NCBI RefSeq assembly: GCF_000379625.1
Contig: NZ_KB903240.1
Coordinates: 195-64,194, forward strand
Source of the DNA: Actinomycetospora chiangmaiensis DSM 45062
GTDB lineage: Bacteria; Actinomycetota; Actinomycetes; Mycobacteriales; Pseudonocardiaceae
DNA length: 64,000 nt
Direction of reading: 5' to 3'
The notes under the pieces are model-generated. The model searched no databases. It saw nothing but the letters and a program-made list of their open reading frames with translations, and had not been told where the DNA came from. Position 1 is the first letter of the stretch, and each line of letters begins with the position of its first letter. Of the stretch, positions 8,558 to 16,511 are shown in pieces. The translations under genes and the position numbers were made by a program.

Positions 8558-9451
8558 ATGGCGCGGGTGGACGCCGGCCGGGTACGCATCGGCACCTCGG
8601 GGTGGACCTACGACCACTGGCAGGGCACCTTCTACCCCGACGGGCTCGCGAAGCGCCGGCGCCTCGAGTACCTCGCCTCCCGGCTCGACGCCGCGGAGGT
8701 CAACGGGACCTTCTACTCGCTGCAGCGGGCGTCGACCTTCCGCCGCTGGGCGGCGGCGACGGGGGAGGACTTCCGCTTCGCGGTGAAGGGGAGCCGCTAC
8801 ATCACGCACATGAAGCGCCTGCGCGACGTCGAGCAGGCGCTCGGTCGGTTCCTGGCCTCGGGGCCGCTGGCGCTGGGGGAGAAGCTCGGGCCGGTGCTCT
8901 GGCAGCTGCCGCCGGCGATGCGGTGGGACGCCGAGCTCATCGGCGGATTCCTCGGGGGGCTCCCGCGCAGCACCGCCACGGCTGCGGACCGGGCGCGGCC
9001 CTACGCGGAGCTCGTGCGCGACCCCTGCACCGACGTCGACGTCGACCGGCCCCTGCGGCACGCCCTCGAGGCCCGACATCCGAGCTTCCGGGACCCGGCC
9101 GTCGTCCGGGCGCTGCGCGAGCTCGACGTCTCGCTCGTCGTCTCCGACGGGGCGGGGGCCTTCCCGCGCTTCGACGACGTCACTGCCGATCCGGTCTACG
9201 TGCGGCTGCACGGCGACACCGAGCTCTACCGCAGCGGGTACTCCCCGGCGGCCCTGAGGGCGTGGGCGGCGCGTGTCCGGGCGTGGGCGGAGGGGGAGTC
9301 GCCCGCCTCCGCGGACACCATCGCGCCCGGGGTGCCGGCGCCCCCGGTGCCGCGCGACGTGTGGGTCTTCTTCGACAACGACGGCGGGGGACACGCGCCC
9401 GCCGACGCCCTGGCGCTCGCCGCGCGTTGCCGCGGAGAGGACGGGACATGA
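8558..9451 (+). CDS. DUF72 (YecE-like) TIM-barrel protein
   Basis: A 297-residue protein with the DUF72 signature RIGTSGWTYDHWQGTFYP at the start, then AEVNGTFYSLQ and FRFAVKGSRYITHMKRL. The C-terminal VYVRLHGDTELYRSGYS and VWVFFDNDGGGHAPADAL motifs are also typical. The fold is a TIM barrel; the function is not established, although Mg-dependent nuclease activity has been proposed for relatives. ATG at 8558 follows CGGGAG. It is divergent from the MOSC gene with only 41 bases between. Confidence 0.85.
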   Translation: MARVDAGRVRIGTSGWTYDHWQGTFYPDGLAKRRRLEYLASRLDAAEVNGTFYSLQRASTFRRWAAATGEDFRFAVKGSRYITHMKRLRDVEQALGRFLASGPLALGEKLGPVLWQLPPAMRWDAELIGGFLGGLPRSTATAADRARPYAELVRDPCTDVDVDRPLRHALEARHPSFRDPAVVRALRELDVSLVVSDGAGAFPRFDDVTADPVYVRLHGDTELYRSGYSPAALRAWAARVRAWAEGESPASADTIAPGVPAPPVPRDVWVFFDNDGGGHAPADALALAARCRGEDGT

Positions 9452-9522
9452 CACGCGCCACCGGAGCCGGACCTGTCGTCCCTCCGGGTGACGGTATTGG
9501 TTAAAGTTCCCGGATTCCTGGT

Positions 9523-9568
9523 TCAGCCGTGAGGCAGGCACGTCGACGTGTCGTCCCGGCTGAGGAAA
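9523..9568 (+). promoter_or_regulatory. Structured leader next to the ribosome site of the first GAF-ANTAR gene
   Basis: TCAGCCG (9523-9529) can pair with CGGCTGA (9557-9563), enclosing the 12-bp self-complementary CACGTCGACGTG (9539-9550). The right arm runs into the Shine-Dalgarno sequence GAGGAA. ANTAR domains bind RNA hairpins, so autoregulation by the encoded protein is possible, but the paired hexaloop motif was not confirmed. Confidence 0.35.
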
Positions 9569-9572
9569 CCAG

Positions 9573-10280
9573 GTGCATCCGAGGGACCTTCTCGCCTCGT
9601 CCGCGCGTCTGTCGCACGAGCTGCTCGCGATCATCCACGACGAACCGCCATCGCTCGACCGCATCGCCGCCGGCCTCGCCGACGCCGCCGCGGCCGCCGT
9701 CCCGCTGCCCGACCACGACGTCGCCGTGACGCTCCGCGTCGACCGCACCCGCCTCGTCCGGGCGGCCACCACCCGCGTGGCCCGCGAGCTCGTGACCCTG
9801 GAGGGCCGACTCGGGGCAGGGCCGACCGTGCAGGCCCTGGACGAGATCCGCGTCGTGGGGTCCGGGGACCGGGGGCCCGTGCCGGACGCGTGGTCCGACG
9901 CGGTCGCCCGCGCGGGCTACCACGACGTCGTCGCCGCGCCCGTCGTCATCGCGGGGTCCGCGGCGGGAGCGGTCACGCTCCACCGGCGCGCGCCGGGGGA
10001 CGGCGAGGACGACCGGGAGGTGGTCGCGCTGATCGCCCACCAGGCCGCGCTGGTGGTCGAGGCCGGCCGCCGTCTCCTGCAGCTCCGCGACGCCGTGGCC
10101 AGTCGGGACGTCATCGGCCAGGCCAAGGGCATCCTCATGAGCCGCTACGGCATCGACGCCGCGACGGCGTTCGGGCGCCTGGTGGAGGCGTCGCAGGACA
10201 TGAACGTCAAGCTGGTCGACATCGCCCGCTGGTACGTGACGGACCAGGACGGGACTGCGCCGGCCCCCCGTCCGTCGTGA
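9573..10280 (+). CDS. GAF-like and ANTAR-domain RNA-binding regulator
   Basis: A 235-residue protein. Residues 1-165 look like a degenerate GAF sensor domain. The ANTAR domain spans about 170-224, with VASRDVIGQAKGILMSRYGID and the helix ASQDMNVKLVDIARWYV. ANTAR proteins act as antiterminators by binding tandem RNA hairpins, often in response to a signal read by the GAF domain. GTG start, with GAGGAAA upstream. It is followed 199 bases later by a second GAF-ANTAR gene of the same orientation; the intergenic part holds only weak inverted repeats. Confidence 0.85.
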   Translation: MHPRDLLASSARLSHELLAIIHDEPPSLDRIAAGLADAAAAAVPLPDHDVAVTLRVDRTRLVRAATTRVARELVTLEGRLGAGPTVQALDEIRVVGSGDRGPVPDAWSDAVARAGYHDVVAAPVVIAGSAAGAVTLHRRAPGDGEDDREVVALIAHQAALVVEAGRRLLQLRDAVASRDVIGQAKGILMSRYGIDAATAFGRLVEASQDMNVKLVDIARWYVTDQDGTAPAPRPS

Positions 10281-10479
10281 GTCGATGCTGGTGAGGTCGG
10301 TCCTGGCGGCAGCGAGGTCTGCACCATCCAGGACCTGCACCTGCCGACCGCCCGGGCAGCCGGCGGGTGCGGCGGAGGTCTACCCGGCCGCCCTGCGCCA
10401 CTAACGCACGCCCCGACCGGGCCGAGGCGGTGAGGAACCTCCTGTGCGCAGGACCTCGGCGGTGGGGTACGTAGTCCTC

Positions 10480-11298
10480 ATGGCGACGGAGCGGGAGTGG
10501 CAGGCGGCCAGGCGGCGGTTCGTCGAGGACGCGGACGGCGCCGGGGGAGGCGCGGGCGGCACCCCGACGGCCGTCGAGGACCTCGGTCCGCTCGGTGACC
10601 AGTTCTACGCCCTCGCCCGCGACCTGTTCGCCGTCCCGCCGGAACAGGGCGTCGGCGGGGTGCTCGAGCGGATCGTGGAGCGGGCCCGCGACCTCGCGCC
10701 GTCGGCCGCGATGGTCTCGGTGACCGTCCGCGAGCCCGACGGCTCGTTCCACACCCCGGTGGAGACCGACCCGCTCGCCACCCGGGCCGACCACATCCAG
10801 TACGAGACCGGCGAGGGGCCGTGCGTCGAGGTCGTCGCCGACGCGAGCACGGGCACCACCCACAGCCGCGACCTCGCGCGCGACCCGCGCTATCCGCGCT
10901 TCGGCCCCCGCGTCGCCGAGCTGGGGATGACCGCCGTGATCGCCACCGGCATGTTCCCCGAGAGCGACCCGCCGCGGCTCGGCGCGCTCAACTACTACTT
11001 CCGCTCGCCCGAGGACCTCGAGGACATCGACGAGGACATGATGCTGCTGCTCGCCGCCCACGCGGCGGTGGCGCTCCAGGCGGCACAGCGGGTGGAGGCC
11101 GAGCGGCTCCGGTCGGCCCAGCTCACCGACGCCCTGCAGTCCCGCGACGTCATCGGGCAGGCCAAGGGCATCCTCATGCAGCGCCGCGGGATCGACGCCG
11201 ACGAGGCCTTCGACGTCCTGCGGCGTGCCTCACAGGACCTGAACGTCAAGATCCGCGACATCGCGACGACCATCGCCTCGCGCCGCGCCGAGCTGTAG
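10480..11298 (+). CDS. GAF-ANTAR regulator (second copy)
   Basis: A 272-residue protein. A charged N-terminal tail is followed by a clear GAF domain at about 40-205, with YETGEGPCVE at 109-118, the usual GAF strand-loop of actinobacterial GAF-ANTAR proteins. The ANTAR domain is at about 212-268, with SRDVIGQAKGILMQRRGID and QDLNVKIRDIATTI. The ANTAR domain is close to that of the gene upstream, while the GAF domain differs, so this may be a duplicated pair with different sensors. ATG at 10480 was preferred to an in-frame start at 10444 because the sequence between looks like promoter (TACGTAGT). Confidence 0.85.
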   Translation: MATEREWQAARRRFVEDADGAGGGAGGTPTAVEDLGPLGDQFYALARDLFAVPPEQGVGGVLERIVERARDLAPSAAMVSVTVREPDGSFHTPVETDPLATRADHIQYETGEGPCVEVVADASTGTTHSRDLARDPRYPRFGPRVAELGMTAVIATGMFPESDPPRLGALNYYFRSPEDLEDIDEDMMLLLAAHAAVALQAAQRVEAERLRSAQLTDALQSRDVIGQAKGILMQRRGIDADEAFDVLRRASQDLNVKIRDIATTIASRRAEL

Positions 11299-11472
11299 GG
11301 CGCGGGGGGACGGCGACCCCAGGTCGTCGCGTCCGATCTGACATAATGTCGATTATCGGATCGCGGGGACCTGCGGAGACCGTGGTTCGCGTCGGGCAGG
11401 CCGGGACGTGCGTCCGCGCGCTGCGACCGTCTGACGACGGGTCGCCACCGGCCGGGTTCGGTGCGTCCGCCG

Positions 11473-11631
11473 GCGAGATGCACGCCGGTCAGGTCGCCGG
11501 CGTGCAGAGCCTGCTGACGTCTCTGTCGCGTCCGGCTCGGCTCGTGGGGCCACCGCGAGATGTACGCCGGGCAGGTCCAGGGCCCGCGGAACCCGCCTGA
11601 CGTCACTCTCGCGCCGGGCTCGGCTCGTCGG
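11473..11631. repeat. Tandem pair of diverged palindromic elements
   Basis: Two copies about 83 bp apart start with GAGATGCACGCCGGTCAGG (from 11475) and GAGATGTACGCCGGGCAGG (from 11558), and both end in a GGCTCGGCTCGT-like stretch. The second copy pairs CGCGAGATGTACGCCGGGC (11554-11572) with GCCTGACGTCACTCTCGCG (11595-11613). The first contains a perfect 9-bp hairpin GCACGCCGG/CCGGCGTGC (11480-11505). A related element lies at 3062-3119. Confidence 0.55.
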
Positions 11632-11678
11632 GCTCGCAGCCGCCCCTCGTCATCCTCGCGGCCTGCTGGCGTCCCCCG

Positions 11679-11722
11679 ATGTTGGTGAGTCCAACATACA
11701 CTTCTAGTGTTGGCCTGACCAA
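11679..11722. promoter_or_regulatory. Two operator-like palindromes before the marR gene
   Basis: ATGTTGGTGAGTCCAACAT (11679-11697) has perfect 7-bp arms around 5 bases. A second TTGG-N5-CCAA site lies at 11710-11722. The shared TTGG-N5-CCAA layout, 31 bp apart and just upstream of a MarR-family gene, suggests autorepression. Confidence 0.6.
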
Positions 11723-11740
11723 TACCGCGAGGAGAATCCC

Positions 11741-12157
11741 GTGCCCACCGCCTGGTCCGACCTGGAGACCTCGACCCTCACCCGCGCCGCGGCGCACGCC
11801 CAGACCCTGCTCGGACGTCGGCTCGCGGACGCCGGGTCGAGCCCGTTCGAGTACCGGGTGCTGGCGTCGCTCGCCGGCGTCGAGCACCGCACGCAGGCCG
11901 ACCTCGGTCGGGCCGCCTCGCTCGACCGCAGCGACGTGACCGCGACGGTCCGGACCCTGGAGGGCAAAACGCTGGTGACCCGTCGTCAGGACCCCGACCA
12001 CGCACGGCGGGTGCTGGTGGCCCTCTCCCCCGCCGGGACGGCGGCGTTCGCCGAGCTGGCGATCGTGGTGCACGAGGCACAGTCCGAGGTGTTCGGGGCC
12101 CTGACCCGCGACGAGCGCGCCCAGCTCACGGCGTTGCTGCGACGGGTGACGCCCTGA
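11741..12157 (+). CDS. MarR-family transcriptional regulator
   Basis: A 138-residue winged-helix regulator. The DNA-binding region is about 50-100 (RTQADLGRAASLDRSDVTATVRTLEGKTLVTRRQDPDHARRV), ending in the usual DxR wing. The flanking N- and C-terminal helices form the dimer interface. GTG start at 11741 has GGAGAA upstream. The two palindromes at 11679-11722 are the probable autoregulatory sites. The aldo/keto reductase gene follows 39 bases downstream and may be a target. Confidence 0.85.
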   Translation: MPTAWSDLETSTLTRAAAHAQTLLGRRLADAGSSPFEYRVLASLAGVEHRTQADLGRAASLDRSDVTATVRTLEGKTLVTRRQDPDHARRVLVALSPAGTAAFAELAIVVHEAQSEVFGALTRDERAQLTALLRRVTP

Positions 12158-12162
12158 GTTGC

Positions 12163-12180
12163 GTTCGAGTGCGCTCGAAC
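12163..12180. promoter_or_regulatory. Perfect palindrome upstream of the aldo/keto reductase
   Basis: GTTCGAGTGCGCTCGAAC has 7-bp perfect arms around TGCG and ends 16 bases before the ATG at 12197. TAGCGT (12184-12189), a possible -10, lies between. It differs from the TTGG-N5-CCAA sites of the MarR gene, so another regulator may act here. Confidence 0.5.
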
Positions 12181-12196
12181 TCCTAGCGTGGTCGCC

Positions 12197-13222
12197 ATGA
12201 GCCTCCCGATCACCACCCTCGGCGACGGACTGCAGGTCAGCGCGCTCGGCTTCGGCGGCATGGCGCTGTCCGACGTGTACGGCGCCACCGACCCGGACGA
12301 GGGCGTCCGTACCCTCCACGCGGCGCTCGACGCCGGCGTGACCTTCCTCGACACCGCCGACGTCTACGGCACCCCGCGCGAGGGCACCACCGGCCCGTCC
12401 GGCACCAACGAGGAGCTCGTCGCCCGCGTCCTGGCCGACCGGCGCGACGAGGTGCAGCTCGCGACGAAGTTCGGGATCACCGGGCAGGTCGGGAACGGCG
12501 CGACGCCCACGCGGGGCGACCGCGACTACGTCCGGCAGGCGTGCGAGAACTCGCTGCGCCGCCTCGGCACCGACACGATCGACCTGTACTACATGCACCG
12601 CCGCCAGCTCGACCTCCCGATCACCGAGACCGTCGCGGCCATGGCGGAGCTCGTGGCCGAGGGCAAGGTGCGCCACCTCGGGCTCTCGGAGGTCACCGCC
12701 ACCGAACTCGCCGAGGCCGCCGCCGTGCACCCGATCGCCGCGGTCCAGAGCGAGTGGAGCATCTGGTCGCGCGACGTCGAGGCCCACGTCGTGCCGAAGG
12801 CCGTCGAGCTCGGCGTCGGATTCGTGCCCTACAGCCCGCTCGGGCGCGGCTTCCTCACCGGCACGGTCACGGCGGACCGGGTGGCGAGCACGATGCTCGC
12901 CAAGTCCCCGCGGTTCTCCGACCACCTCGACGCCAACCAGAAGGTCGTGGACGTGGTGCGCGAGGTCGCGGGCGAGCTCGACGCCACGGCCGCCCAGGTC
13001 GCGCTGGCGTGGGTGTACGCCCAAGGTGCGGCGTTCGGGATCCCGACGGTCCCGATCCCCGGCACGCGCTCCGCGCAGCGCGTCGTCGAGAACGCGGGCG
13101 CGGTGTCGCTGACGCTGTCCGCGGACCAGAAGTCCCGGCTCGACGCGGCCGCCGACCTCGTCCAGGGCAGCCGCAACTTCTCCTTCGCCGACGACGACTG
13201 GATCTCCTCCGGCCGCGAGTGA
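12197..13222 (+). CDS. Aldo/keto reductase
   Basis: A 341-residue TIM-barrel NADPH-dependent oxidoreductase. The catalytic tetrad is present: Asp52 and Tyr57 (FLDTADVYG), Lys91 (LATKFG) and His134 (YYMHRRQ). VQSEWSIWSRD and the cofactor-binding IPIPGTRSAQRVVENAGA are typical of the AKR group that includes YhdN and perakine-reductase-like enzymes. It would reduce an aldehyde or ketone; the substrate is unknown. ATG at 12197 follows a leaderless-type TAGCGT. Confidence 0.9.
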   Translation: MSLPITTLGDGLQVSALGFGGMALSDVYGATDPDEGVRTLHAALDAGVTFLDTADVYGTPREGTTGPSGTNEELVARVLADRRDEVQLATKFGITGQVGNGATPTRGDRDYVRQACENSLRRLGTDTIDLYYMHRRQLDLPITETVAAMAELVAEGKVRHLGLSEVTATELAEAAAVHPIAAVQSEWSIWSRDVEAHVVPKAVELGVGFVPYSPLGRGFLTGTVTADRVASTMLAKSPRFSDHLDANQKVVDVVREVAGELDATAAQVALAWVYAQGAAFGIPTVPIPGTRSAQRVVENAGAVSLTLSADQKSRLDAAADLVQGSRNFSFADDDWISSGRE

Positions 13223-13224
13223 GC

Positions 13225-13329
13225 TCAGGGCCGGCGCAGGCCGTCCGACACCACGTCGAGGAGTCGGGCGGTCCGCGCGGGGTCCGCGGCGACGGAGAAG
13301 ACGCCGACGAGCGCGGCCACGCCCGTCGC
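13225..13329 (-). pseudogene. 3' remnant of a TetR-like regulator gene
   Basis: About 35 codons ending ...ARTARLLDVVSDGLRRP followed by TGA resemble the C-terminal helix of TetR-family regulators. Upstream codons of that frame are replaced by the antisense of an unrelated gene end, so no start or DNA-binding domain remains. The TetR assignment rests on a short tail and is tentative. Confidence 0.4.
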
Positions 13330-13333
13330 CACA

Positions 13334-13543
13334 CTCGCGTCCGAGGAGTTCGCGGCGCACCTCGGCAGCCCCTTCGTCGGCCACGTGTTCGGCCTCGACG
13401 TCCCCGCCTCGTCCACCGCGACGCAGGCGCTCCTCGGCTGGCGCCCGCAGCACGCCGGGCTGCTGGCCGACCTCGCGACCGGCGACTACTTCCTGCCGGA
13501 GGCCGACGTGCGCACCGGGAACCACTGGTCACCGGCCCGGTGA
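13334..13543 (+). pseudogene. 3' remnant of an SDR/NAD-epimerase-type gene
   Basis: About 70 codons in one frame end at TGA 13543. They read SSTATQALLGWRPQHAGLLADL followed by TGDYF. This is the characteristic C-terminus of extended short-chain dehydrogenases, where the usual text is of the type GWRPTHPGLLADLEEGHYF. The Rossmann part is missing. The fragment abuts the minus-strand remnant at about 13330, so a deletion joined two gene tails. Confidence 0.65.
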
Positions 13544-13602
13544 GAGCGCCTCCGCCACGACGTCTGCTGCGCGCACCGCGTCCGCCGGGCGAGGATCGCC
13601 TC

Positions 13603-14460
13603 GTGGAGACACGGCGAATTCGGCTCGGCGAGCTCGAGGTGGCCTACCTGAGCAGCGGTCCCGACGACGGGCCGGTGGCGCTCCTGCTGCACGGCTACCC
13701 CGACACGGCCTGGTCCTGGCGCCACCTCGCCCCGGTCCTCGCCGACCGGGGCTACCAGGTGGTCGCCCCGTTCCTGCGCGGCTACGCCCCGACCGGGCTC
13801 GCCCCCGACGGCTGCTACCGGACCGGCGCCCTCGTCGCCGACGCGGTCGCCCTGCGCCGCGCCCTGGGCGACGCCCGCCCGGCTCTGCTGGTGGGCCACG
13901 ACTGGGGCGCGATCACCGCCTACGGAGCCGCCGTGTTCGCCCCCGACCTGTGGGACCGCGTCGTCACGATGGCCGTCCCCCCGCTCCCGACGGGTGCCTC
14001 GGTCCGGGACCCGGGGCTCGTCGGGAAGCAGCTGCGCGCGAGCTGGTACATCGGGTTCCAACAGCTGCCGTGGGTCTCCGAGGCGGTCCTCGACCGGCTC
14101 GTGCCGCGGCTCTGGGCCGACTGGTCGCCCGGCTACGACGCGGCGGCGGACGTCGTCCGGGTCCTGGCGGCGCTCGACACGCCGGCGCGGCGCACGGCTG
14201 CACTGAGCTACTACCGTGCGTGGCTGCAGCCCTGGCACCGCTCCCCGCGCTACCGGCGGGAGGACCGGGCGGTGTTCGGGCTGCCGTCCCAGCCGCTGCT
14301 CTACCTCTTCGGCGCCGACGACGGGTGCGTCCGCCCCGAGCTGAGTCGGCTCGCCGCGCCGCTGTGCGAGACGGTCGAGATCCCCGGGGCCGGACACTTC
14401 CTCCCGGTCGAACGCCCGGGGGCGGTGGCCGACGCGGTCACCGCGTTCCTCGACCGCTAG
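13603..14460 (+). CDS. Alpha/beta hydrolase, epoxide hydrolase-like
   Basis: A 285-residue enzyme. The oxyanion stretch HGYPDTAWSWRH starts at about residue 30. The nucleophile elbow GHDWGA has Asp100, the epoxide-hydrolase/haloalkane-dehalogenase version of the triad. The acid is in LFGADDGCV and the base is the His of GAGHFLPVE. An Asp nucleophile favours epoxide or related ester cleavage. The GTG at 13603 gives the expected beginning (RRIRLGELEVAY); longer frames run into the remnant region. It ends 4 bases from the convergent Mce-associated-like gene. Confidence 0.8.
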   Translation: METRRIRLGELEVAYLSSGPDDGPVALLLHGYPDTAWSWRHLAPVLADRGYQVVAPFLRGYAPTGLAPDGCYRTGALVADAVALRRALGDARPALLVGHDWGAITAYGAAVFAPDLWDRVVTMAVPPLPTGASVRDPGLVGKQLRASWYIGFQQLPWVSEAVLDRLVPRLWADWSPGYDAAADVVRVLAALDTPARRTAALSYYRAWLQPWHRSPRYRREDRAVFGLPSQPLLYLFGADDGCVRPELSRLAAPLCETVEIPGAGHFLPVERPGAVADAVTAFLDR

Positions 14461-14464
14461 GCGG

Positions 14465-14947
14465 TCACGACGCGTCGAACTCGGCCACGAGCCAGCGTCC
14501 GTCGTCGTCGGGGAGGAGCGTGACCCGGGCGCTCCGGGGGACGGTCTCCCCCGGCGACCCGCCCCGCGCCGTGGTCAGGGCGTACAGGACGAGCGTCTCG
14601 ACGCGGTCCGGCGCGGCCGTCAGCACCGCGACGCGCTGGACGACGGCCGTCGAGCTCGCCCGGGTCCCGACGGCGGCCGGGACCACCAGGCTCGCGACGA
14701 TCGCCCGGTTCTGGTCCGCGAACGGGCCCGTGGTGGCGGTGTCGATCCGGGCCACGTCGGCGTCGAGGGTGCGCCAGTCGTAGCCGAGCAGAACGGGCGT
14801 CAACGTCGTCGCGGCTGCGACGGCGTCCCGGGTGGCGCCGTCGGTGCGTGCCGCCGTGACCACGCCGCGCGCCAGCACCCCGACGACGACGGCGAGCACC
14901 AGCACGGCCGCCCCGATCACGCTGACGAGGACCCGCGGACGCCTCAC
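14465..14947 (-). CDS. Mce-associated-like membrane protein
   Basis: A 160-residue protein. One membrane helix lies at about residues 6-28, and the rest is extracytoplasmic with the LLGYDWRTLDADVARIDTATTGPFADQN pattern common in Mce-associated proteins. These have an NTF2-like fold and support Mce lipid importers. The GTG start overlaps the stop of the gene upstream (GTGA). No mce genes are in the window, so this is an orphan pair. Confidence 0.75.
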   Translation of the reverse strand: MRRPRVLVSVIGAAVLVLAVVVGVLARGVVTAARTDGATRDAVAAATTLTPVLLGYDWRTLDADVARIDTATTGPFADQNRAIVASLVVPAAVGTRASSTAVVQRVAVLTAAPDRVETLVLYALTTARGGSPGETVPRSARVTLLPDDDGRWLVAEFDAS

Positions 14948-15378
14948 GGGACCTCCGCCACGTCCGTGACGAGCCAGCGGTCGTCGGCTCGGAAGAGGGC
15001 GACCGCCACGCGGAACGGCCCTGCACCCGCCCCGCGGTCACCCCCGCCGCCGACGAGGCCGACCACGAGCACGCGGGCCGTGTCGCCCTCGAGGTCCTCG
15101 AGCCCGACCGAGCGGACCACCGTCGACGTCGGGTCGGTGGTCGTCGCGGCGGCGAGGCGGTCCCGCCACGCACCGGTGGCACCGTCGAGCGCGCGACGGC
15201 GGGCGGCGGGGTCGGCCGACGCGGCGCCCAGGTCGGCCAGGTGGGACCGCGCGGCGGTCAGGGCTGCGGTCCGGTCCCCCTCCCGGGCGTCGGCGCGGGC
15301 GTCGAGGACCCCGAGGACGGCGGCCGCGACCGCGAGCACGACCCCGAGGACGACCAGCACCCGGACCGGAGTCGCCAT
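14944..15378 (-). CDS. Membrane-anchored protein, partner of the Mce-associated-like gene
   Basis: A 144-residue protein with an N-terminal membrane helix (about 6-25). A helical Ala/Arg/Asp-rich region follows, then strands ending in FRVAVALFRADDRWLVTDVAEVP. That is the same kind of terminal strand as in the neighbouring protein, so the two appear to be paralogous NTF2-like domains. ATG at 15378 has GGGGGAGGGG upstream. It is the first gene of the pair and translationally coupled to the second. Confidence 0.65.
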   Translation of the reverse strand: MATPVRVLVVLGVVLAVAAAVLGVLDARADAREGDRTAALTAARSHLADLGAASADPAARRRALDGATGAWRDRLAAATTTDPTSTVVRSVGLEDLEGDTARVLVVGLVGGGGDRGAGAGPFRVAVALFRADDRWLVTDVAEVP

Positions 15379-15968
15379 CGCCCGCGTCCCCCTCCCCCGT
15401 CCCGTTCCCCGCCCCGGCGATCATGCCGCGAGCCCGGCCGGGCCCGCACGACGACGGCGGATCCGGACGGATCCGGCGCGCAGACCACCGACACGCCGCC
15501 CGATCACTCCGAACGGGCGAGTGATCCATGCACCTATTGGACCTGCTACATCAGCTGTTCGGGCCCTGATCGTCCGGATCAGGCCGACCACTGGTGCCGT
15601 TCGTCGCCGGGGAACGACCGGTGGCAGTGCCGTTCGATCCCCGGCGGGTCGCGCGCACCTGCCACTGAGTCGACGCGACCGCCCGTCGGTCGACACGTGC
15701 TTTCGCGGGTCGGTGTCGATCGGTCACGGTGACATCACACGACGGCGTGCAGTCGAGGCCGGTTCGGGGTCACCGATCAGGGCCCGCCTCGCGACGTGGG
15801 GTGACCACGCGGCGGGGGGCCGCGAGGACCCGGCACCGCCGGGTCCGGTCATCGAGGGGGTTCGGGGGCGCGGGTGGGTGGACGAGTGGGACAGGTCGAA
15901 CGGGTGGCGCCGCGCGGGCGTCGGTGGGCGTCGTGACGCCCGGACCGGTCGTGCGGGGACGTGAGCCC
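15379..15968. other. 590-bp region before the sigma-like gene
   Basis: No certain gene. The frame of the sigma-like gene stays open from about 15729, but the extra codons are Arg/Gly-rich and look non-coding. A palindrome CCTGATC-N5-GATCAGG is at 15565-15583, and GGATCCGG occurs twice near 15460-15475. The promoters of both flanking gene sets must lie here. Confidence 0.5.
15565..15583. promoter_or_regulatory. Palindrome in the long region before the sigma operon
   Basis: CCTGATC (15565-15571) and GATCAGG (15577-15583) are perfect arms around 5 bases, located about 390 bases before the sigma-like start and 190 before the divergent Mce-associated-like pair. It could be an operator; no matching site was seen elsewhere in the window. 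Confidence 0.35.
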
Positions 15969-16511
15969 GTGGCGCTCGCCCCGTTCCTCGTCCGCCACGA
16001 CGCCCTGCTCCAGCCCCGTGCCGCCATCCTCGGCCACGCCTACGGCGCCGGCGCCCACGACGTCTTCCTGCTGAGCCGTGCCGCCCTGTGGGACCGGTGG
16101 CCCCAGCTCGGCGGTGCGCCGGACGACGTCCGGTCCCTCGAGCTGACGATGCTGCTCGTGCGGACCGCCCGCAGCGTCGGCGGGCACGCGACGCCCGGGT
16201 CGCACCGGCCGCGGCCGGCCCAGCCGCCCCCGCCGCGTGCCGTCCTGGCGGCCCGCTCGCTCGAGCCCGCGTGGCGGCACCCCGACCCCTGGCGGCTCCT
16301 CGCCGTGCGCGCGGCCCGGCCGTTGCGCGCGCTGCCGCACCTGGACCCCCTGGCCCGTGACCTCGCGGTGCTGCGGTGGCTGGACGTGCCGGCGGCCGAC
16401 GCCGCGCCCGAGCTGGGCCTCCCGGCGTCGGAGTTCGACCGCCGCCTGGACGCCGCCATGGCGCAGTGGGAGGCGGTCACCGCGGCGGCCGGCGGGGCGG
16501 GCGCACCGTGA
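15969..16511 (+). CDS. Degenerate sigma-70-like (ECF-type) protein
   Basis: About 180 residues. The first half (FLVRHDALLQPRAAILGHAYG...HDVFLLSRAALWDRW) has the helical spacing of ECF region 2. The last 60 residues (LDPLARDLAVLRWLDVPAADAAPELGLPASEFDRRL) follow region 4, with helix-turn-helix-like spacing. A Pro/Arg-rich linker joins them. Key region 2 acidic and aromatic residues are poorly kept, so it may be a sigma relative that no longer initiates transcription. The start is uncertain: GTG at 15969 is chosen, with an earlier GTG possible. The stop overlaps the sigD start (GTGA). Confidence 0.55.
   Translation: MALAPFLVRHDALLQPRAAILGHAYGAGAHDVFLLSRAALWDRWPQLGGAPDDVRSLELTMLLVRTARSVGGHATPGSHRPRPAQPPPPRAVLAARSLEPAWRHPDPWRLLAVRAARPLRALPHLDPLARDLAVLRWLDVPAADAAPELGLPASEFDRRLDAAMAQWEAVTAAAGGAGAP

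Larger units (their letters stand above)
11299..11740. other. 442-bp intergenic region without a gene
   Basis: No convincing reading frame. It holds an AT-rich patch with ATAATGTCGATTATCG near 11343-11358, the duplicated palindromic element at 11473-11631 and the operator region of the marR gene at 11679-11722. Confidence 0.6.

Noticed and set aside
10288-10405. Short GTG frame between the two GAF-ANTAR genes
   Set aside because: Composition is not gene-like and no motif is visible; the leader of the second gene must lie here.
12541-14460. Long plus-strand frame fusing the reductase antiphase with the hydrolase
   Set aside because: Only the last 285 codons encode a real protein; the earlier part is the shifted frame of the aldo/keto reductase and the gene scar.
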